From CG2-30-36-16 sp964372115 (GTDB lineage: Bacteria; Bacteroidota; Ignavibacteria; Ignavibacteriales; Ignavibacteriaceae): a stretch of 64,000 bases of DNA. Positions 1 to 9,358 of this stretch are shown here, one piece after another. The notes below the pieces were generated by a model, which was not told the DNA's origin, did no database searches, and was given only the letters and a program-made list of their open reading frames with translations. Within the stretch, counting starts at the first letter, position 1. Each line of letters begins with the position of its first letter. The DNA lies in contig CAYJPN010000005.1 in assembly GCA_964372115.1 (NCBI GenBank), forward strand, positions 1 to 64,000, given 5' to 3'. The position numbers were made by a program, and so were the translations under genes.

Positions 1-217
1 TTCCGATTTCAAATATATCTTGACAAAAAAAACAACAATTTTGTTGAGGATACTACTCATATCAAATAATTTGGTTCTGGCTTGTTCAGGTTAGGATGAT
101 AATTATAAAAAATAATGCTACCTCAACTTGATCTGTCAGCCTTGTTAATCTTCTGATTTAACGATTAAGAAGTTTAACCGTGTAAATAAATTTTCAAATC
201 TTAAAATATCTATAAAT

Positions 218-1114
218 TTAAAATCTAAAACTAAGCGATACAGAGTGTCCGGTACCGAGTTCGAAAGAAAACGGTGATACTGCATAATCAAAACTTAAAT
301 TGCCCCAGAGCAACCCTACACCGCCAGTAAAACTTTTACTTTCATAACCCGATTGGTAACCACCCCTAAGCGCAAACATTTTGTTGAATATAACTTCGCC
401 CCCAAGGTTAAAATGAATATCCTCGGTTTCAAGATATTTTTGAAACTCACCCGCGAAGATGAACGCAAACTTACTGTCGGGAATTTGAAAATTATAAGCA
501 GGGCCTACTCTTATTTCAGATGGAAGTTTTGTTTTTTCATTTTTTAATATGCTCATAGAGCCGAGATATTTTACTGAACCCGAAACCGATAATCCATTTA
601 AAGGAGTTTTATATTTTGCTCCGAAGTCGAAACCAAGACCGGCTGCCTCGTCCGAAAACAATCCTTCATAAAGATATTTTACGGAAGCGCCAACACTTAT
701 ATTATCAGCTAAATAAAAACCCGTCGATATGCTACCGAAAAAATAATTAGCGTTGAACTTCGTATCTGGCACACCGGGTTTTGTTCTAACTTCAATATCA
801 TTCACCGATGTAACATTAAACCCGACCGCAAACGGCACATTAAATAATTTGAATGATGCGCCGAGTAGTTCGCTTCTAACATCTTGTATCCATTCGTTGT
901 GCATCAATAAAACTTCGCCATCGTAGGAATCGGCTAAACCCGCTGGATTGTAAAAGAGAGCTGTCACATCATTTGATAAAGCGGCTCCGGCATCGCCCAT
1001 TGCAATATTGCGCGCGCCGAATCCCATTTTTAAAAATGATAACCCGCTGCTGCCCGCAGATTGAGCGATTATAGTTGTAAATGAAAGGAGAACCGTAAAA
1101 ACTATTTTATACAT
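218..1114 (-). CDS. PorV/PorQ-family outer-membrane barrel protein
   Basis: About 298 residues with a signal peptide (MYKIVFTVLLSF... cleaved near AQS) followed by the family hallmark GFGARNIAMGDAG and the ALFYNPAGLA box, then alternating barrel strands ending in aromatic SLSFRF. PorV/PorQ proteins are outer-membrane beta-barrels related to FadL; some act as shuttles in type IX secretion. A TTG at 1126 extends the frame by four codons; I prefer the ATG at 1114 because it opens the signal peptide directly. It lies 23 bases after a second PorV-like gene (1138-2133), a likely tandem duplicate in the same operon. Which of the two works in T9SS, if either, cannot be told from sequence alone. Confidence 0.82.
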   Translation of the reverse strand: MYKIVFTVLLSFTTIIAQSAGSSGLSFLKMGFGARNIAMGDAGAALSNDVTALFYNPAGLADSYDGEVLLMHNEWIQDVRSELLGASFKLFNVPFAVGFNVTSVNDIEVRTKPGVPDTKFNANYFFGSISTGFYLADNISVGASVKYLYEGLFSDEAAGLGFDFGAKYKTPLNGLSVSGSVKYLGSMSILKNEKTKLPSEIRVGPAYNFQIPDSKFAFIFAGEFQKYLETEDIHFNLGGEVIFNKMFALRGGYQSGYESKSFTGGVGLLWGNLSFDYAVSPFSFELGTGHSVSLSFRF

Positions 1115-1137
1115 TTTAATATTCAATTTTTTGATGA

Positions 1138-2133
1138 TTAAAAAACAATGTTAATACCAATTATGTGCCTGTCGTTTGGGGAGTATTGCTCTATCATAAA
1201 AGCATAATCAACGCCAACGACAAAACTACCAATAACCTGAGTGTAAGAAAACCCTGCGGATGGATGAGCAAGCCAGTCACTGTTGCTCAAATTAAATTGG
1301 TCAATACCAGCACGCAAAAATAACTTTTCAAAAATATTATATTCTACACCGCCGCGCAAAATATTTGTGCCGCTTCCGCTTGTTTCATATTCACATGTGG
1401 CAAGCAGCCCTTCTTCTTTGTTAAAATAACTAACTCCGATTTTTTTAAGAAGCGGAAATTTATCCTCGGTTGTCGTGCCATCCTGACCATAAACCGGGGA
1501 AGTATCCCACCGATATTTGCTGTTGATATCAGTGATTACAAATGCAGCGTTCCAACTTTCATTAAAGCTGTATAGGGCGCCAAAATCAAGTCCAACACCG
1601 CTGGCGTTTACTTTTTCGTAAAGTTTATAGTAATAAAATTTTGCGGCTATACCGAGCGAAAATTTTTCTGAAAACCGATTTGAGAAACCGACAAAAAATT
1701 GATTTTCGGATGTGGATAGATCACCGGTTTTTGCTCCGGAATTATCTGCGCCTATGATATTACTAACACCAGCATTAATAACACCTATGCTTATACCGGC
1801 ACTGCTTCTTGGTTTTCTATCCGGGCGTTTATCGGTTGATGAGTAGAAATCAAAACGTCTTGTAAAATTTAAATAATTTAGCGATCTATCGAGAGAAAGA
1901 AATGTGTATGATGTTTGAAATGAATTACCTTCCTGATAAACGATTACAGCAGGGTTATAATAAGAGATTAAATTACCTTTTGTTACTGCAGACATTGCAT
2001 TGCCCATACCGATTCCACGAGCGCCGAACCCCATCCGACTGAACGCACCGGGCATCCCCGCCATCGATGAAAATTTTGGTTGAGCAAATAAAGCGATTGA
2101 AAATAAAATGGAAATAATTATTGTTTTTTTCAT
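1138..2133 (-). CDS. PorV/PorQ-family outer-membrane barrel protein (second copy)
   Basis: 331 residues; signal peptide MKKTIIISILFSIALFAQ, then the conserved GFGARGIGMGNAMSAV and SYYNPAV motifs shared with the neighbour at 218-1114. The body is barrel-like (alternating hydrophobic strands, C-terminal HIIGINIVF). It follows the propeller protein at 2145 by 11 bases and is therefore probably co-transcribed with it. Barrels of this family are commonly encoded next to the T9SS cargo or envelope proteins they serve, which fits the secreted neighbour. A specific partner is inference only. Confidence 0.82.
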   Translation of the reverse strand: MKKTIIISILFSIALFAQPKFSSMAGMPGAFSRMGFGARGIGMGNAMSAVTKGNLISYYNPAVIVYQEGNSFQTSYTFLSLDRSLNYLNFTRRFDFYSSTDKRPDRKPRSSAGISIGVINAGVSNIIGADNSGAKTGDLSTSENQFFVGFSNRFSEKFSLGIAAKFYYYKLYEKVNASGVGLDFGALYSFNESWNAAFVITDINSKYRWDTSPVYGQDGTTTEDKFPLLKKIGVSYFNKEEGLLATCEYETSGSGTNILRGGVEYNIFEKLFLRAGIDQFNLSNSDWLAHPSAGFSYTQVIGSFVVGVDYAFMIEQYSPNDRHIIGINIVF

Positions 2134-2144
2134 AGCCTGCTTCC

Positions 2145-3731
2145 CTACTGTAATACCATAATTTTGCCAAAGATCGGCTCCTGCGAATCAATATCGACCC
2201 GGTAAAAATAAACGCCATTAGGTACTATCGCACCGTTGTCGTTTTTACCATCCCAAAAATCTATCACACCGCTGTTCGACCCGCCCAAATTATCAACTAC
2301 ATTTAAGGGGTTACCTCTCGTTGCATTTTGAATAATAATCCTAACATAGTTCATTCCAAAATCAAAAATGCGAATAGTAACCGCTGATGATGTGCCGCCG
2401 GTACTGTATTTTATTTTGCAAATTTCTTGTCGTGGTGAAAATGGATTTGGGAAAGCATAACTTTCTGTTTTTGACAAAAGAGAGCGGGAAGCAAAATATA
2501 CTTTCCAATCGCCCTTCCAAACTCCTCCGGTTTCGTTTAATCTTGCTAAACCATCTGTAGAACCAAGCCAAACATAATCGGGCTGCGAACCAGCCGCATA
2601 ATAAGTATTAGTATTTATAGGAATGTTTGTTTGTTTATCTTTTATAGATGTTGGAAGAACCCAGCTTGTGCCCATATTGTTGGATCGAAAAGCCCCGTTG
2701 TCCGATGGAGCAATTACATCCATAGATTTAAATCCGAAATTATGAACTTTTTCGCCTTCAAGTGAAGTGCCCCAATTTTCACCGCCGTCGGTTGTAAAAC
2801 TAACTCCATAAAATTCGGTCTGCCCCTCGGCACGCCACGTGGCACCCCAAATTGAACTATTAGTTTTATTAAAACCAAGCGCCACAACAAAATTGCCGCT
2901 GATAGGATTGTTCTGGTTCTGATTATTAAATTTTTTCCAGCTAATTCCGCCATCTGTTGATTTGTTTATGCCGTTCGCAGTGCCAACGTACAGAGTAGTA
3001 TCATTTGTTGCGATAACCGAAAACACACGATGGTTTAAATTATTATCCGAACAAAATTTTCCCGCTACCGGCTGAAGACAAAATTCTAATGTATCATTCG
3101 GTGAAATAGAATTTAATCTATCGGGAGGAAGAACAACTCTTTGCCATGATTGGCCCATGTCTGTGCTTTTTCTTAAACCGCCGGCAAATGTTGAAATCCA
3201 TATTGTATATGGCGGTGTAAAAGCAATATCATAAACTAAATTTTGAATTGAAACCGTAACGGGGAGCGCTCTTATATTATTCATTCCATAGACAATTACA
3301 GTATCCATATCATTGTCTAACGGTTGCTGAATTTTTTGCCAGGTTACACCTTTATCGGTCGTAAACCTCAAACCGCTTCCCTCGGGCAGTGTGCTTCCGC
3401 TTCTTTCAACAGAGTGCGCAGTTGCGGCCCAAAAAATTCCCTTGTATGAGCCAATAGCAGAAATACTTTCGTTACCGAATGCATCGGTCCCTGCAAAGTT
3501 CGTCCAGTTCTCTCCTTTATCGAAAGAAACACTGACCCCATGGCTGCTGCCGAGCCATATTGTATCACCGATTGTTAAAATATCGCTGATACTGTTACTT
3601 GCCGGGTTAGCAGCTCCGGTTTTATGTAATTTCCCGTCTTCGGGTAAATAGAAAGACGACGGATTTGTTTGGGCATAAATGTTACTGCCGACCGTCATTA
3701 CAAATAAAACTACAAATATTTTTTTTATCAT
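2145..3731 (-). CDS. Secreted beta-propeller (BNR/sialidase-like) protein with FlgD-like C-terminus
   Basis: 528 residues with signal peptide (MIKKIFVVLFVMTVGSNIYAQ). Several repeats of the type STDGGISWKKF / TTDGGENWGT, each with the S/T-x-D-x-G-x-x-W Asp-box, mark a BNR-style beta-propeller like those of sialidases and exported photosystem-assembly-like proteins. From about residue 425 an AFPNPFSP segment starts a FlgD-Ig-like domain (DGKNDNGAIVPNGVYFYRV), a C-terminal module typical of surface proteins in this lineage. No catalytic sialidase residues were recognised, so an enzyme activity is not claimed. Its ATG overlaps the stop of the upstream lipoprotein gene (TAATG), so the two are translationally coupled. 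Confidence 0.75.
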   Translation of the reverse strand: MIKKIFVVLFVMTVGSNIYAQTNPSSFYLPEDGKLHKTGAANPASNSISDILTIGDTIWLGSSHGVSVSFDKGENWTNFAGTDAFGNESISAIGSYKGIFWAATAHSVERSGSTLPEGSGLRFTTDKGVTWQKIQQPLDNDMDTVIVYGMNNIRALPVTVSIQNLVYDIAFTPPYTIWISTFAGGLRKSTDMGQSWQRVVLPPDRLNSISPNDTLEFCLQPVAGKFCSDNNLNHRVFSVIATNDTTLYVGTANGINKSTDGGISWKKFNNQNQNNPISGNFVVALGFNKTNSSIWGATWRAEGQTEFYGVSFTTDGGENWGTSLEGEKVHNFGFKSMDVIAPSDNGAFRSNNMGTSWVLPTSIKDKQTNIPINTNTYYAAGSQPDYVWLGSTDGLARLNETGGVWKGDWKVYFASRSLLSKTESYAFPNPFSPRQEICKIKYSTGGTSSAVTIRIFDFGMNYVRIIIQNATRGNPLNVVDNLGGSNSGVIDFWDGKNDNGAIVPNGVYFYRVDIDSQEPIFGKIMVLQ

Positions 3732-4522
3732 TATTTTAAAGTTATGTAATGTTCTAGTTTGTTGCTTAGTTTATTTCCCCGGTCAGAAGCTTGAAAAACA
3801 AACCGGTATGTGCCTTTTGTGTTAGAGGGAGTTACCTGAATGACTACCGAATATATTCCATCATCCTCGACTGCATCGCCATTTGTACTGTTACCATCAT
3901 CATATAGTTCTACTTTATTGCCGCTTGTTGTGCCATCAGGTCTGTAGGAAATAAAAGAGACCGATTTAATATCGTTCAACCCGTTAGCATCCGAAGCTTG
4001 AATTGAAAGCAAAATTAAGGAATTGGGTGACTGCACTTCCACAGTATCCGGAGCAATTATATTTGAGATAACAGGAGCGATATTATTTTGTCCATTCTCG
4101 TAATTAAAGGCATGTATGGCAACCTGATTTGTTATACCATCTTTGGAGGTAATATAATATCGGGTTTTGTAAGTTCCGTTTAAAAATGACTGGCTGAACG
4201 GAAATTTATTGGACAAAATATTATCCCCGGCGGTTCGGTCGCCGTGTAGTGCGTTTCCATCGTCATAAAGCGTTACAGGCGATGAATTGATCATATCATC
4301 ATCGGGAGAATAAATGTTGAAATAAGCTTTTTGCACCGCTGATGAAGGATTAACCTGGAGAAAGAAGACAGCAGATGAGTCCCCAATAGCATATTGAAAC
4401 GAATTAAAATAACTAACCCATGTTACCTGGTAATCGGAAGTTTGAGGGTCGAGGATATTATCGGTTTTTTTTTCGCAACCCCAGAAAATGAATGGGATTA
4501 TAAGAAGAAATATTTTTTTCAT
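3731..4522 (-). CDS. Lipoprotein with paired Ig-like 'choice-of-anchor X' type domains
   Basis: 263 residues. The N-terminus is a lipoprotein signal with Cys16 in the FWGC lipobox. Two related segments follow, each carrying a calcium-binding-like loop of the form DDGN.LHGDRTAGDNILS and DDGNSTNGDAVEDDGIYS; this loop recurs in extracellular 'choice-of-anchor X' modules. It is probably anchored in the outer membrane and faces outward or into the periplasm. It lies 50 bases after the site-2 protease gene and overlaps the propeller gene by one base. The function is unknown; an accessory role for the secreted propeller protein is inferred from position only. Confidence 0.7.
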   Translation of the reverse strand: MKKIFLLIIPFIFWGCEKKTDNILDPQTSDYQVTWVSYFNSFQYAIGDSSAVFFLQVNPSSAVQKAYFNIYSPDDDMINSSPVTLYDDGNALHGDRTAGDNILSNKFPFSQSFLNGTYKTRYYITSKDGITNQVAIHAFNYENGQNNIAPVISNIIAPDTVEVQSPNSLILLSIQASDANGLNDIKSVSFISYRPDGTTSGNKVELYDDGNSTNGDAVEDDGIYSVVIQVTPSNTKGTYRFVFQASDRGNKLSNKLEHYITLK

Positions 4523-4572
4523 AGTTAATTTTATCTTTAATAGTTTCGCTGCTCAAGGTAAAAATAAAGCAC

Positions 4573-5577
4573 CTATATACCATAAATTGGCGCAGGTGAA
4601 AATGAAATTACAAAAATGAAGAAGCTTAAATATCCAAATATTTTTCTTTTAGTATCAAGCTCCGAAAAATCCGGTATCGGCGGATGTTTGATTTTTATAA
4701 CAAAATATAAAATCATCGCCCATATTAACCAGCCGCTCCAAACAAAATTTATATTCATTCCCAATAAAAGTGTGTCAACAAATCCTGAAACCCCGGATAT
4801 CAGCAACAAAATGAATGCTATTGATGCAATTGTATAACTTTTTTTCTCACCGAATAATGCATAAGAAATATGCCCGCCGTCAAGCTGACCAATTGGGATC
4901 ATATTCATAGCTGTAATAAACAACCCGAACCAACCGACACATAAAAACGGGTAGTGATAAATTTCGCTCATCGGGGGGAAAAAATCTGCCGGATTTACAA
5001 ATAACCATTTCATAAATAGAAACAATAAATTGTCGCCGAAAATTAATCCCAATCCCCCTTTACCGTAATCGGTGGAAAAGTAATCGGGGTGAATATGTAG
5101 TATATATTGCTCTCCGGGAACGTGAGTAAAACCGTAAATTAATACTACGAGTGTGGCAATAAATCCGGCAATGGGTCCGGCAGCACCGATATCAAACATA
5201 GCTTTCTTTGAGTAAATTGGTGACTTTGTTTTTATTACCGCGCCCATTGTACCGAAATTTATGAAATACGGAATTGGCGGGAACGGAATATAAAACGGTA
5301 GTGTCGATTCAACTTTATGATACCTGGCGGCAAAATAATGCCCGAACTCATGGCAACTAATAATAAACAAAATTGAAAACGAATACGGCAACCCAAGACC
5401 TAAAATATCGAATGTGTATGGTCCCATCTGCCCTGTAGTCCAAAATGCGCCGGCAAAGGTTGTTGTGATAAATGTAAAAACAAATAACCCGGCATGCAAA
5501 AGAATAGTTCTAAACTTTTTAGACTTTATTTTGCTTTTATGGTGTTCTTCATATGTCGGGCTAAAATAATCCTGCAT
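4573..5577 (-). CDS. Site-2 protease family membrane metalloprotease
   Basis: 334 residues with about seven hydrophobic segments. The zinc motif HEFGH lies at residues 76-80 inside a membrane helix, and the second family motif NMIPIGQLDGGH (NxxPxGxLDGG) lies near residue 225; both are needed for the intramembrane metalloprotease active site of the S2P/M50 family. The middle of the protein (GAVIKTKSPIYSKKAMFDIGAAGPIAG) matches the usual S2P pattern. It has no PDZ domain, unlike RseP. The start ATG overlaps the stop codon of the upstream barrel gene (TAATG). Substrates are unknown; position in an envelope operon suggests membrane-protein processing. Confidence 0.88.
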   Translation of the reverse strand: MQDYFSPTYEEHHKSKIKSKKFRTILLHAGLFVFTFITTTFAGAFWTTGQMGPYTFDILGLGLPYSFSILFIISCHEFGHYFAARYHKVESTLPFYIPFPPIPYFINFGTMGAVIKTKSPIYSKKAMFDIGAAGPIAGFIATLVVLIYGFTHVPGEQYILHIHPDYFSTDYGKGGLGLIFGDNLLFLFMKWLFVNPADFFPPMSEIYHYPFLCVGWFGLFITAMNMIPIGQLDGGHISYALFGEKKSYTIASIAFILLLISGVSGFVDTLLLGMNINFVWSGWLIWAMILYFVIKIKHPPIPDFSELDTKRKIFGYLSFFIFVISFSPAPIYGI

Positions 5578-6404
5578 TAAATATCTACACTAAATCCAAT
5601 TGTTGCGTAATGTTCTCTGTAATCAAAATACTCACCGTGTATACTATTCCCCGAAAAGTAGGATGCAAATATACTAAAACCTTTGTTATACGGCTTGCCA
5701 AACTTAAAACCGGTACTAATTATATTATTGCCGTAATAAGAATTTATTTTACTAAGTTTAAAATCATATGCTATAAAAGGCGTAACACCGCCGGATATTA
5801 AATTTGGGGCGTAATAATCGAAGCCGAGCTGGTAAATACCTTTACCAAAAACTTTAGGAGAAGTATGGAATAAATAAGTTAACCCGGCATATATCCGGAG
5901 CCCGTTGAATTTATAGTAAGGAAATAGCTCAAGAAATTCGCGACTGTATACTCGCGGAATTCTCCCATCCCTCCAATCATAAATATTATAATCAAAATGA
6001 CCATCGACGAAGTGTGCGCTTATATGGCTTATCCGTAATCTTGCCCCATACTCAGTTTTGTTATTAATAACTTTATAACCGGCATTTACACCAAAAAAGT
6101 AATCAATCGCTTCAACCGGAAAATGGAACTCACTTTCACCGCGAAGACGGGTATAAGTAAATAAATCTGCCCCGAACGACAGCACGGTATTATCTTTTGC
6201 AGAATGAAAAAAATCAGACGAGGTGCCGATGTCGAGCCTTATTTGACCTCTACCGAGACCAAATGAAAAACCCGCTTTTGGTTCAAGAAAGTTTGCTGTA
6301 AATGGTTGAATATTAAGTTTATCGGGAAACCATTTGAATGCCTTTTGTGAAAAAGAAACCGTAGTTAATAATAATAATTGAAGGATCAATATTTTCTTAA
6401 GCAT
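5577..6404 (-). CDS. Outer-membrane barrel protein, DUF1207-like
   Basis: 275 residues; signal peptide MLKKILILQLLLLTTVSFSQ, then a beta-rich body with motifs IQPFTANFLEPKAGF, RISHISAHFVDG and PRVYSREFLE that I associate with the DUF1207 family of Bacteroidota outer-membrane proteins (recalled, not searched). It ends in ATIGFSVDI as expected for a barrel. It starts 7 bases after the radical SAM gene and couples to the S2P gene by TAATG. Its role is unknown; in this operon it could be an export pore or an outer-membrane anchor. Confidence 0.65.
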   Translation of the reverse strand: MLKKILILQLLLLTTVSFSQKAFKWFPDKLNIQPFTANFLEPKAGFSFGLGRGQIRLDIGTSSDFFHSAKDNTVLSFGADLFTYTRLRGESEFHFPVEAIDYFFGVNAGYKVINNKTEYGARLRISHISAHFVDGHFDYNIYDWRDGRIPRVYSREFLELFPYYKFNGLRIYAGLTYLFHTSPKVFGKGIYQLGFDYYAPNLISGGVTPFIAYDFKLSKINSYYGNNIISTGFKFGKPYNKGFSIFASYFSGNSIHGEYFDYREHYATIGFSVDI

Positions 6405-6411
6405 AAATATT

Positions 6412-7386
6412 CTAAAGTATTTTTTTTATTTTTTGTTTAATAAGTTTTTGGTAGCTGTATTTAAATTTTGATGTTAAACTTGCAACAGCGTACAAATTTG
6501 TAGGGAATGCAAATGATGGTTCGAAATAACAGTTCACCGTGCAGCCCTGACAAAAATCGAATCGCCCCTCCATCTTCTTAAAATATTTTATCTTTTCCGA
6601 TTTCCGAATTTCTTTTATCGTTTTGTCGATTTTAATTCTTTCATTACTAAAGTGGTAACAGGGTAAAATAATTTCGTTATAAGGTGATATTACTACAACA
6701 CGCGAAACAGCCTTACATTTTGGATTCTTTATGTCATTCCCTCCATCAAGGCGGAGTTTCATAAACCCTTTATTTAAATAAATGTCTGTTTTGCCATCGC
6801 AATATTCATCTATGTACTCAACCGCTTCATTAGTTAAACCGGGGTTGCCGAAATATGAAAATACGGGATTAACAAGCAGCACAAGATCATGTTTTTTTGC
6901 TATCTCATGCATCCGCGGAAGTTTTTTATACGTTTCATTTGTTACCGTGAAAAGAATATCCGGATATTCTCCCAATGATTTTGCGATTTTGATACTTTTG
7001 AATAATTGGTTATAGCAGTCAACTTTTCTTATTCGGTTATGCTCTTCCTCATCCGGCGAGTCGAGTGAAAAGTGAAGAAGATTTATTTTACCAACAAGCT
7101 TTTCTGCAAACTTCGGGTATAACATTGCGTTTGTTGTAATACTCGTCTGCATTCCTTTCCCTTTTGCAAACTCAGCCATCAAATGAATATCTTTGTGAAG
7201 AAGAGGTTCGCCTCCAGTTAAATCAATAAATTTAACGCCAAGTTCGGCTAACTGCCTTACATTGTTTTTGAAATCATCTAAGTCAGCGTACGGAGTATCT
7301 TTAAAATCTTTATGAACACCAAAATGACAAAATTCGCAAAAAGCATTGCACCTATAGGTTACATAATAGTTACACAAAAGCAGCAT
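6412..7386 (-). CDS. Radical SAM protein with C-terminal cysteine cluster
   Basis: 324 residues from the ATG at 7386. YRCNAFCEFCHFG supplies the CxxxCxxC iron-sulfur cluster motif (Cys13, Cys17, Cys20), and DLTGGEPLLH is the GGE S-adenosylmethionine motif. A second cysteine group, CQGCTVNCYFEP near residues 288-298, resembles a SPASM-type auxiliary cluster. A TTG 21 bases further upstream would also open the frame, but the ATG overlaps the glycosyltransferase stop as TAATG, the junction used repeatedly in this operon. The substrate is unknown; the context suggests a sugar, lipid or peptide modification linked to the envelope. Confidence 0.85.
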   Translation of the reverse strand: MLLLCNYYVTYRCNAFCEFCHFGVHKDFKDTPYADLDDFKNNVRQLAELGVKFIDLTGGEPLLHKDIHLMAEFAKGKGMQTSITTNAMLYPKFAEKLVGKINLLHFSLDSPDEEEHNRIRKVDCYNQLFKSIKIAKSLGEYPDILFTVTNETYKKLPRMHEIAKKHDLVLLVNPVFSYFGNPGLTNEAVEYIDEYCDGKTDIYLNKGFMKLRLDGGNDIKNPKCKAVSRVVVISPYNEIILPCYHFSNERIKIDKTIKEIRKSEKIKYFKKMEGRFDFCQGCTVNCYFEPSFAFPTNLYAVASLTSKFKYSYQKLIKQKIKKIL

Positions 7387-8480
7387 TAATATTTTCTTCC
7401 CTTCCAATTAACTTTTTTGCCAGTGAATAAAAGTATCAAAGGTAAAACAATTACATACAACGTAAAGTAAATCTGAAAACTCCAGAAATACTTCATGTCC
7501 CTTGTCAATTCAAGTTTTTGGTGTACGGAATAAAGCACAAAAAAATCGGTGGAAAGTTTAAAAAAAACAAGATAAAGCCAAACGTGTGAAAATAAAAACG
7601 GTGTTAACAAAACAAAAATGTTTGATAAAAAACCCCACATCATTACAAAATAACCGCGCGGACGTGAATCTAAACCTCCAACACCCCATCTCTTTTTTTG
7701 ATGATACAGGGCGCTCATATCTTCACAAGGCTCTGAAACAACAAGCGCTTCTTTATCAAGCGGATAAATAATTTTATATTTTTTTAGTTTATCAATAACC
7801 ATCAATAATCCAAAGTCTTCCGTAACGCTGAAAGGAATACCTTCATAACCCCCGACTTCGTGATACACGCTTTTTCTGTAAGACATATTGTTGCCGATGC
7901 AGCTAAGCGGTTTTTTATAATTCATTGTTCCGGCGGCAACAATAAGCAGGTAAATAAAATCGAGCGCCTGCATACCGCTGAAACCGCTTGTTGCTTTTTG
8001 TGTTGTATAGCCGCTTACCATCGCAACATTTTCATCGTAATACGAAGCGAGCGTAAAAGCCCACTGCGGATGAACAGCACAATCGGCATCCGTCGTAACT
8101 ATTATTTCTCCACTTGCCAATTCAATAGCTGTGGCAATAGCATTTGTTTTCCCGCGCAGTTTTCCCATTTTATTTTTTACTTCAATTTTTTTGAAGATTG
8201 GTTTATCAGCAATAAACTCATCAATCATTTTTCCGGTTGCGTCAGTAGATTTATCATCCACCACAAATATCTCAAGCTTACCTACCGGGTAATATAAATT
8301 ACTCAACGACTCAAGACAACGAATAATATTTTTTTCTTCATTGCGTGCGGCTACAATTACCGTTGCAGTTGGAATTTTATCGCTGCTTAACTTTTTAAAT
8401 TTTTTTGACGCGCCTATACTAAAGAATACGGATTGAATGAAATAACCGCTGAGTATAATTAGAAATATTATTTCAAACAT
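7386..8480 (-). CDS. Membrane-bound family 2 glycosyltransferase
   Basis: 364 residues. One N-terminal membrane helix precedes a GT-A domain with VIVAARNEEKNI, the nucleotide-binding VVDDKS, the metal-binding DAD in TTDADC, the catalytic-base TEDFGL segment, and HQKKRW, which is the QxxRW acceptor motif of processive enzymes such as cellulose, chitin and poly-GlcNAc synthases. Three to four C-terminal hydrophobic helices would form the export channel. The gene overlaps the polysaccharide deacetylase by 13 bases, so a polymer that is made and then deacetylated (as PgaC/PgaB do for PNAG) is a reasonable but unproven reading. Confidence 0.85.
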   Translation of the reverse strand: MFEIIFLIILSGYFIQSVFFSIGASKKFKKLSSDKIPTATVIVAARNEEKNIIRCLESLSNLYYPVGKLEIFVVDDKSTDATGKMIDEFIADKPIFKKIEVKNKMGKLRGKTNAIATAIELASGEIIVTTDADCAVHPQWAFTLASYYDENVAMVSGYTTQKATSGFSGMQALDFIYLLIVAAGTMNYKKPLSCIGNNMSYRKSVYHEVGGYEGIPFSVTEDFGLLMVIDKLKKYKIIYPLDKEALVVSEPCEDMSALYHQKKRWGVGGLDSRPRGYFVMMWGFLSNIFVLLTPFLFSHVWLYLVFFKLSTDFFVLYSVHQKLELTRDMKYFWSFQIYFTLYVIVLPLILLFTGKKVNWKGRKY

Positions 8481-9112
8481 TCGTCCGGCGCTCCAAATGT
8501 ATATCCTTTTTTAATGGCTTCATCAATAATAAAATCAACTGAGTCAGTAACAAAATCTTTTGATTTTAAACTATCGTGCAAAACAACTATCGAATTATTT
8601 TTTAGAAAATTTTGAACTGCAAATTTAACAACATTCATATCATTTTTATAATCGTATGTTAAAAGACTCCACATTATATTTGTCAAACCATGGCGTCTCA
8701 TTAATGTGGAGGTTCGGAGATCAATTCTCCCATGCGGCGGTCTGAAATATTTTACATCAAAACCAAAATTATTGCTCAGAAGTTTATTAAAACTTCCAAT
8801 CTCTTCATCGGCGTCATCCGAAGATATTTTTGTTATCTGCTTATGATGAAAAGTATGGTTGCCGATGATGTGACCTTCACTAATAATTTCATTACAAAGC
8901 GACTGATATTGTTGAACGTTTTCCCCGACTGTAAAAAACACAGCCTTCAACCTATTCTTGTTTAATTTTTTTAAAATAAGCGGTGTTGTTTCCGGTATCG
9001 GTCCGTCATCAAAAGTTAAAAGAATTTTGTCACATTTGCTCTCCCAAACAAAACTGCCGAACATTTTTTTTATAACAAATGGTGGACTGTAAAAGGATTT
9101 AATTTTATTCAA
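8468..9112 (-). CDS. Polysaccharide deacetylase (NodB homology domain)
   Basis: 214 residues. All five NodB motifs are visible: TFDDGP (residues 33-38; catalytic base and metal Asp), NHTFHH (85-90; metal histidines), FRPPHGR, the MWSLLTYDY segment and VVLHDS. These enzymes remove N- or O-acetyl groups from chitin, PNAG or peptidoglycan with a divalent metal. The frame opens with TTG at 9112; an internal ATG (residue 17) is possible but still upstream of the domain. No clear signal peptide is seen. It is the first gene of the nine-gene minus-strand run and overlaps the glycosyltransferase gene. Confidence 0.86.
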   Translation of the reverse strand: MNKIKSFYSPPFVIKKMFGSFVWESKCDKILLTFDDGPIPETTPLILKKLNKNRLKAVFFTVGENVQQYQSLCNEIISEGHIIGNHTFHHKQITKISSDDADEEIGSFNKLLSNNFGFDVKYFRPPHGRIDLRTSTLMRRHGLTNIMWSLLTYDYKNDMNVVKFAVQNFLKNNSIVVLHDSLKSKDFVTDSVDFIIDEAIKKGYTFGAPDECLK

Positions 9113-9358
9113 ACTCGATTATCCTATTTAACGACTTTATGCAACAGAAATATCTTTTTCCTCTTTGCTTCATCATGTTTATTAATTGCACATTTTTATA
9201 AGACCGAATCATCTCTCTTTTAATTTCAATTATTTTTGCAAAATAATTTAATGACAATATAAAAAAAGATTACACATGTTAAAATGTAAGACTAAAGACT
9301 TTGAACTTAATTTCGCTTATTTTAACCGCCAACAATTTTTTTAATTTTTGAGTATAAC

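Noticed and set aside
1..217. Gene or regulatory element at the left edge
   Set aside because: Only a short CAACAA-TT-TTGTTG hairpin and AT-rich sequence were seen; nothing codes.
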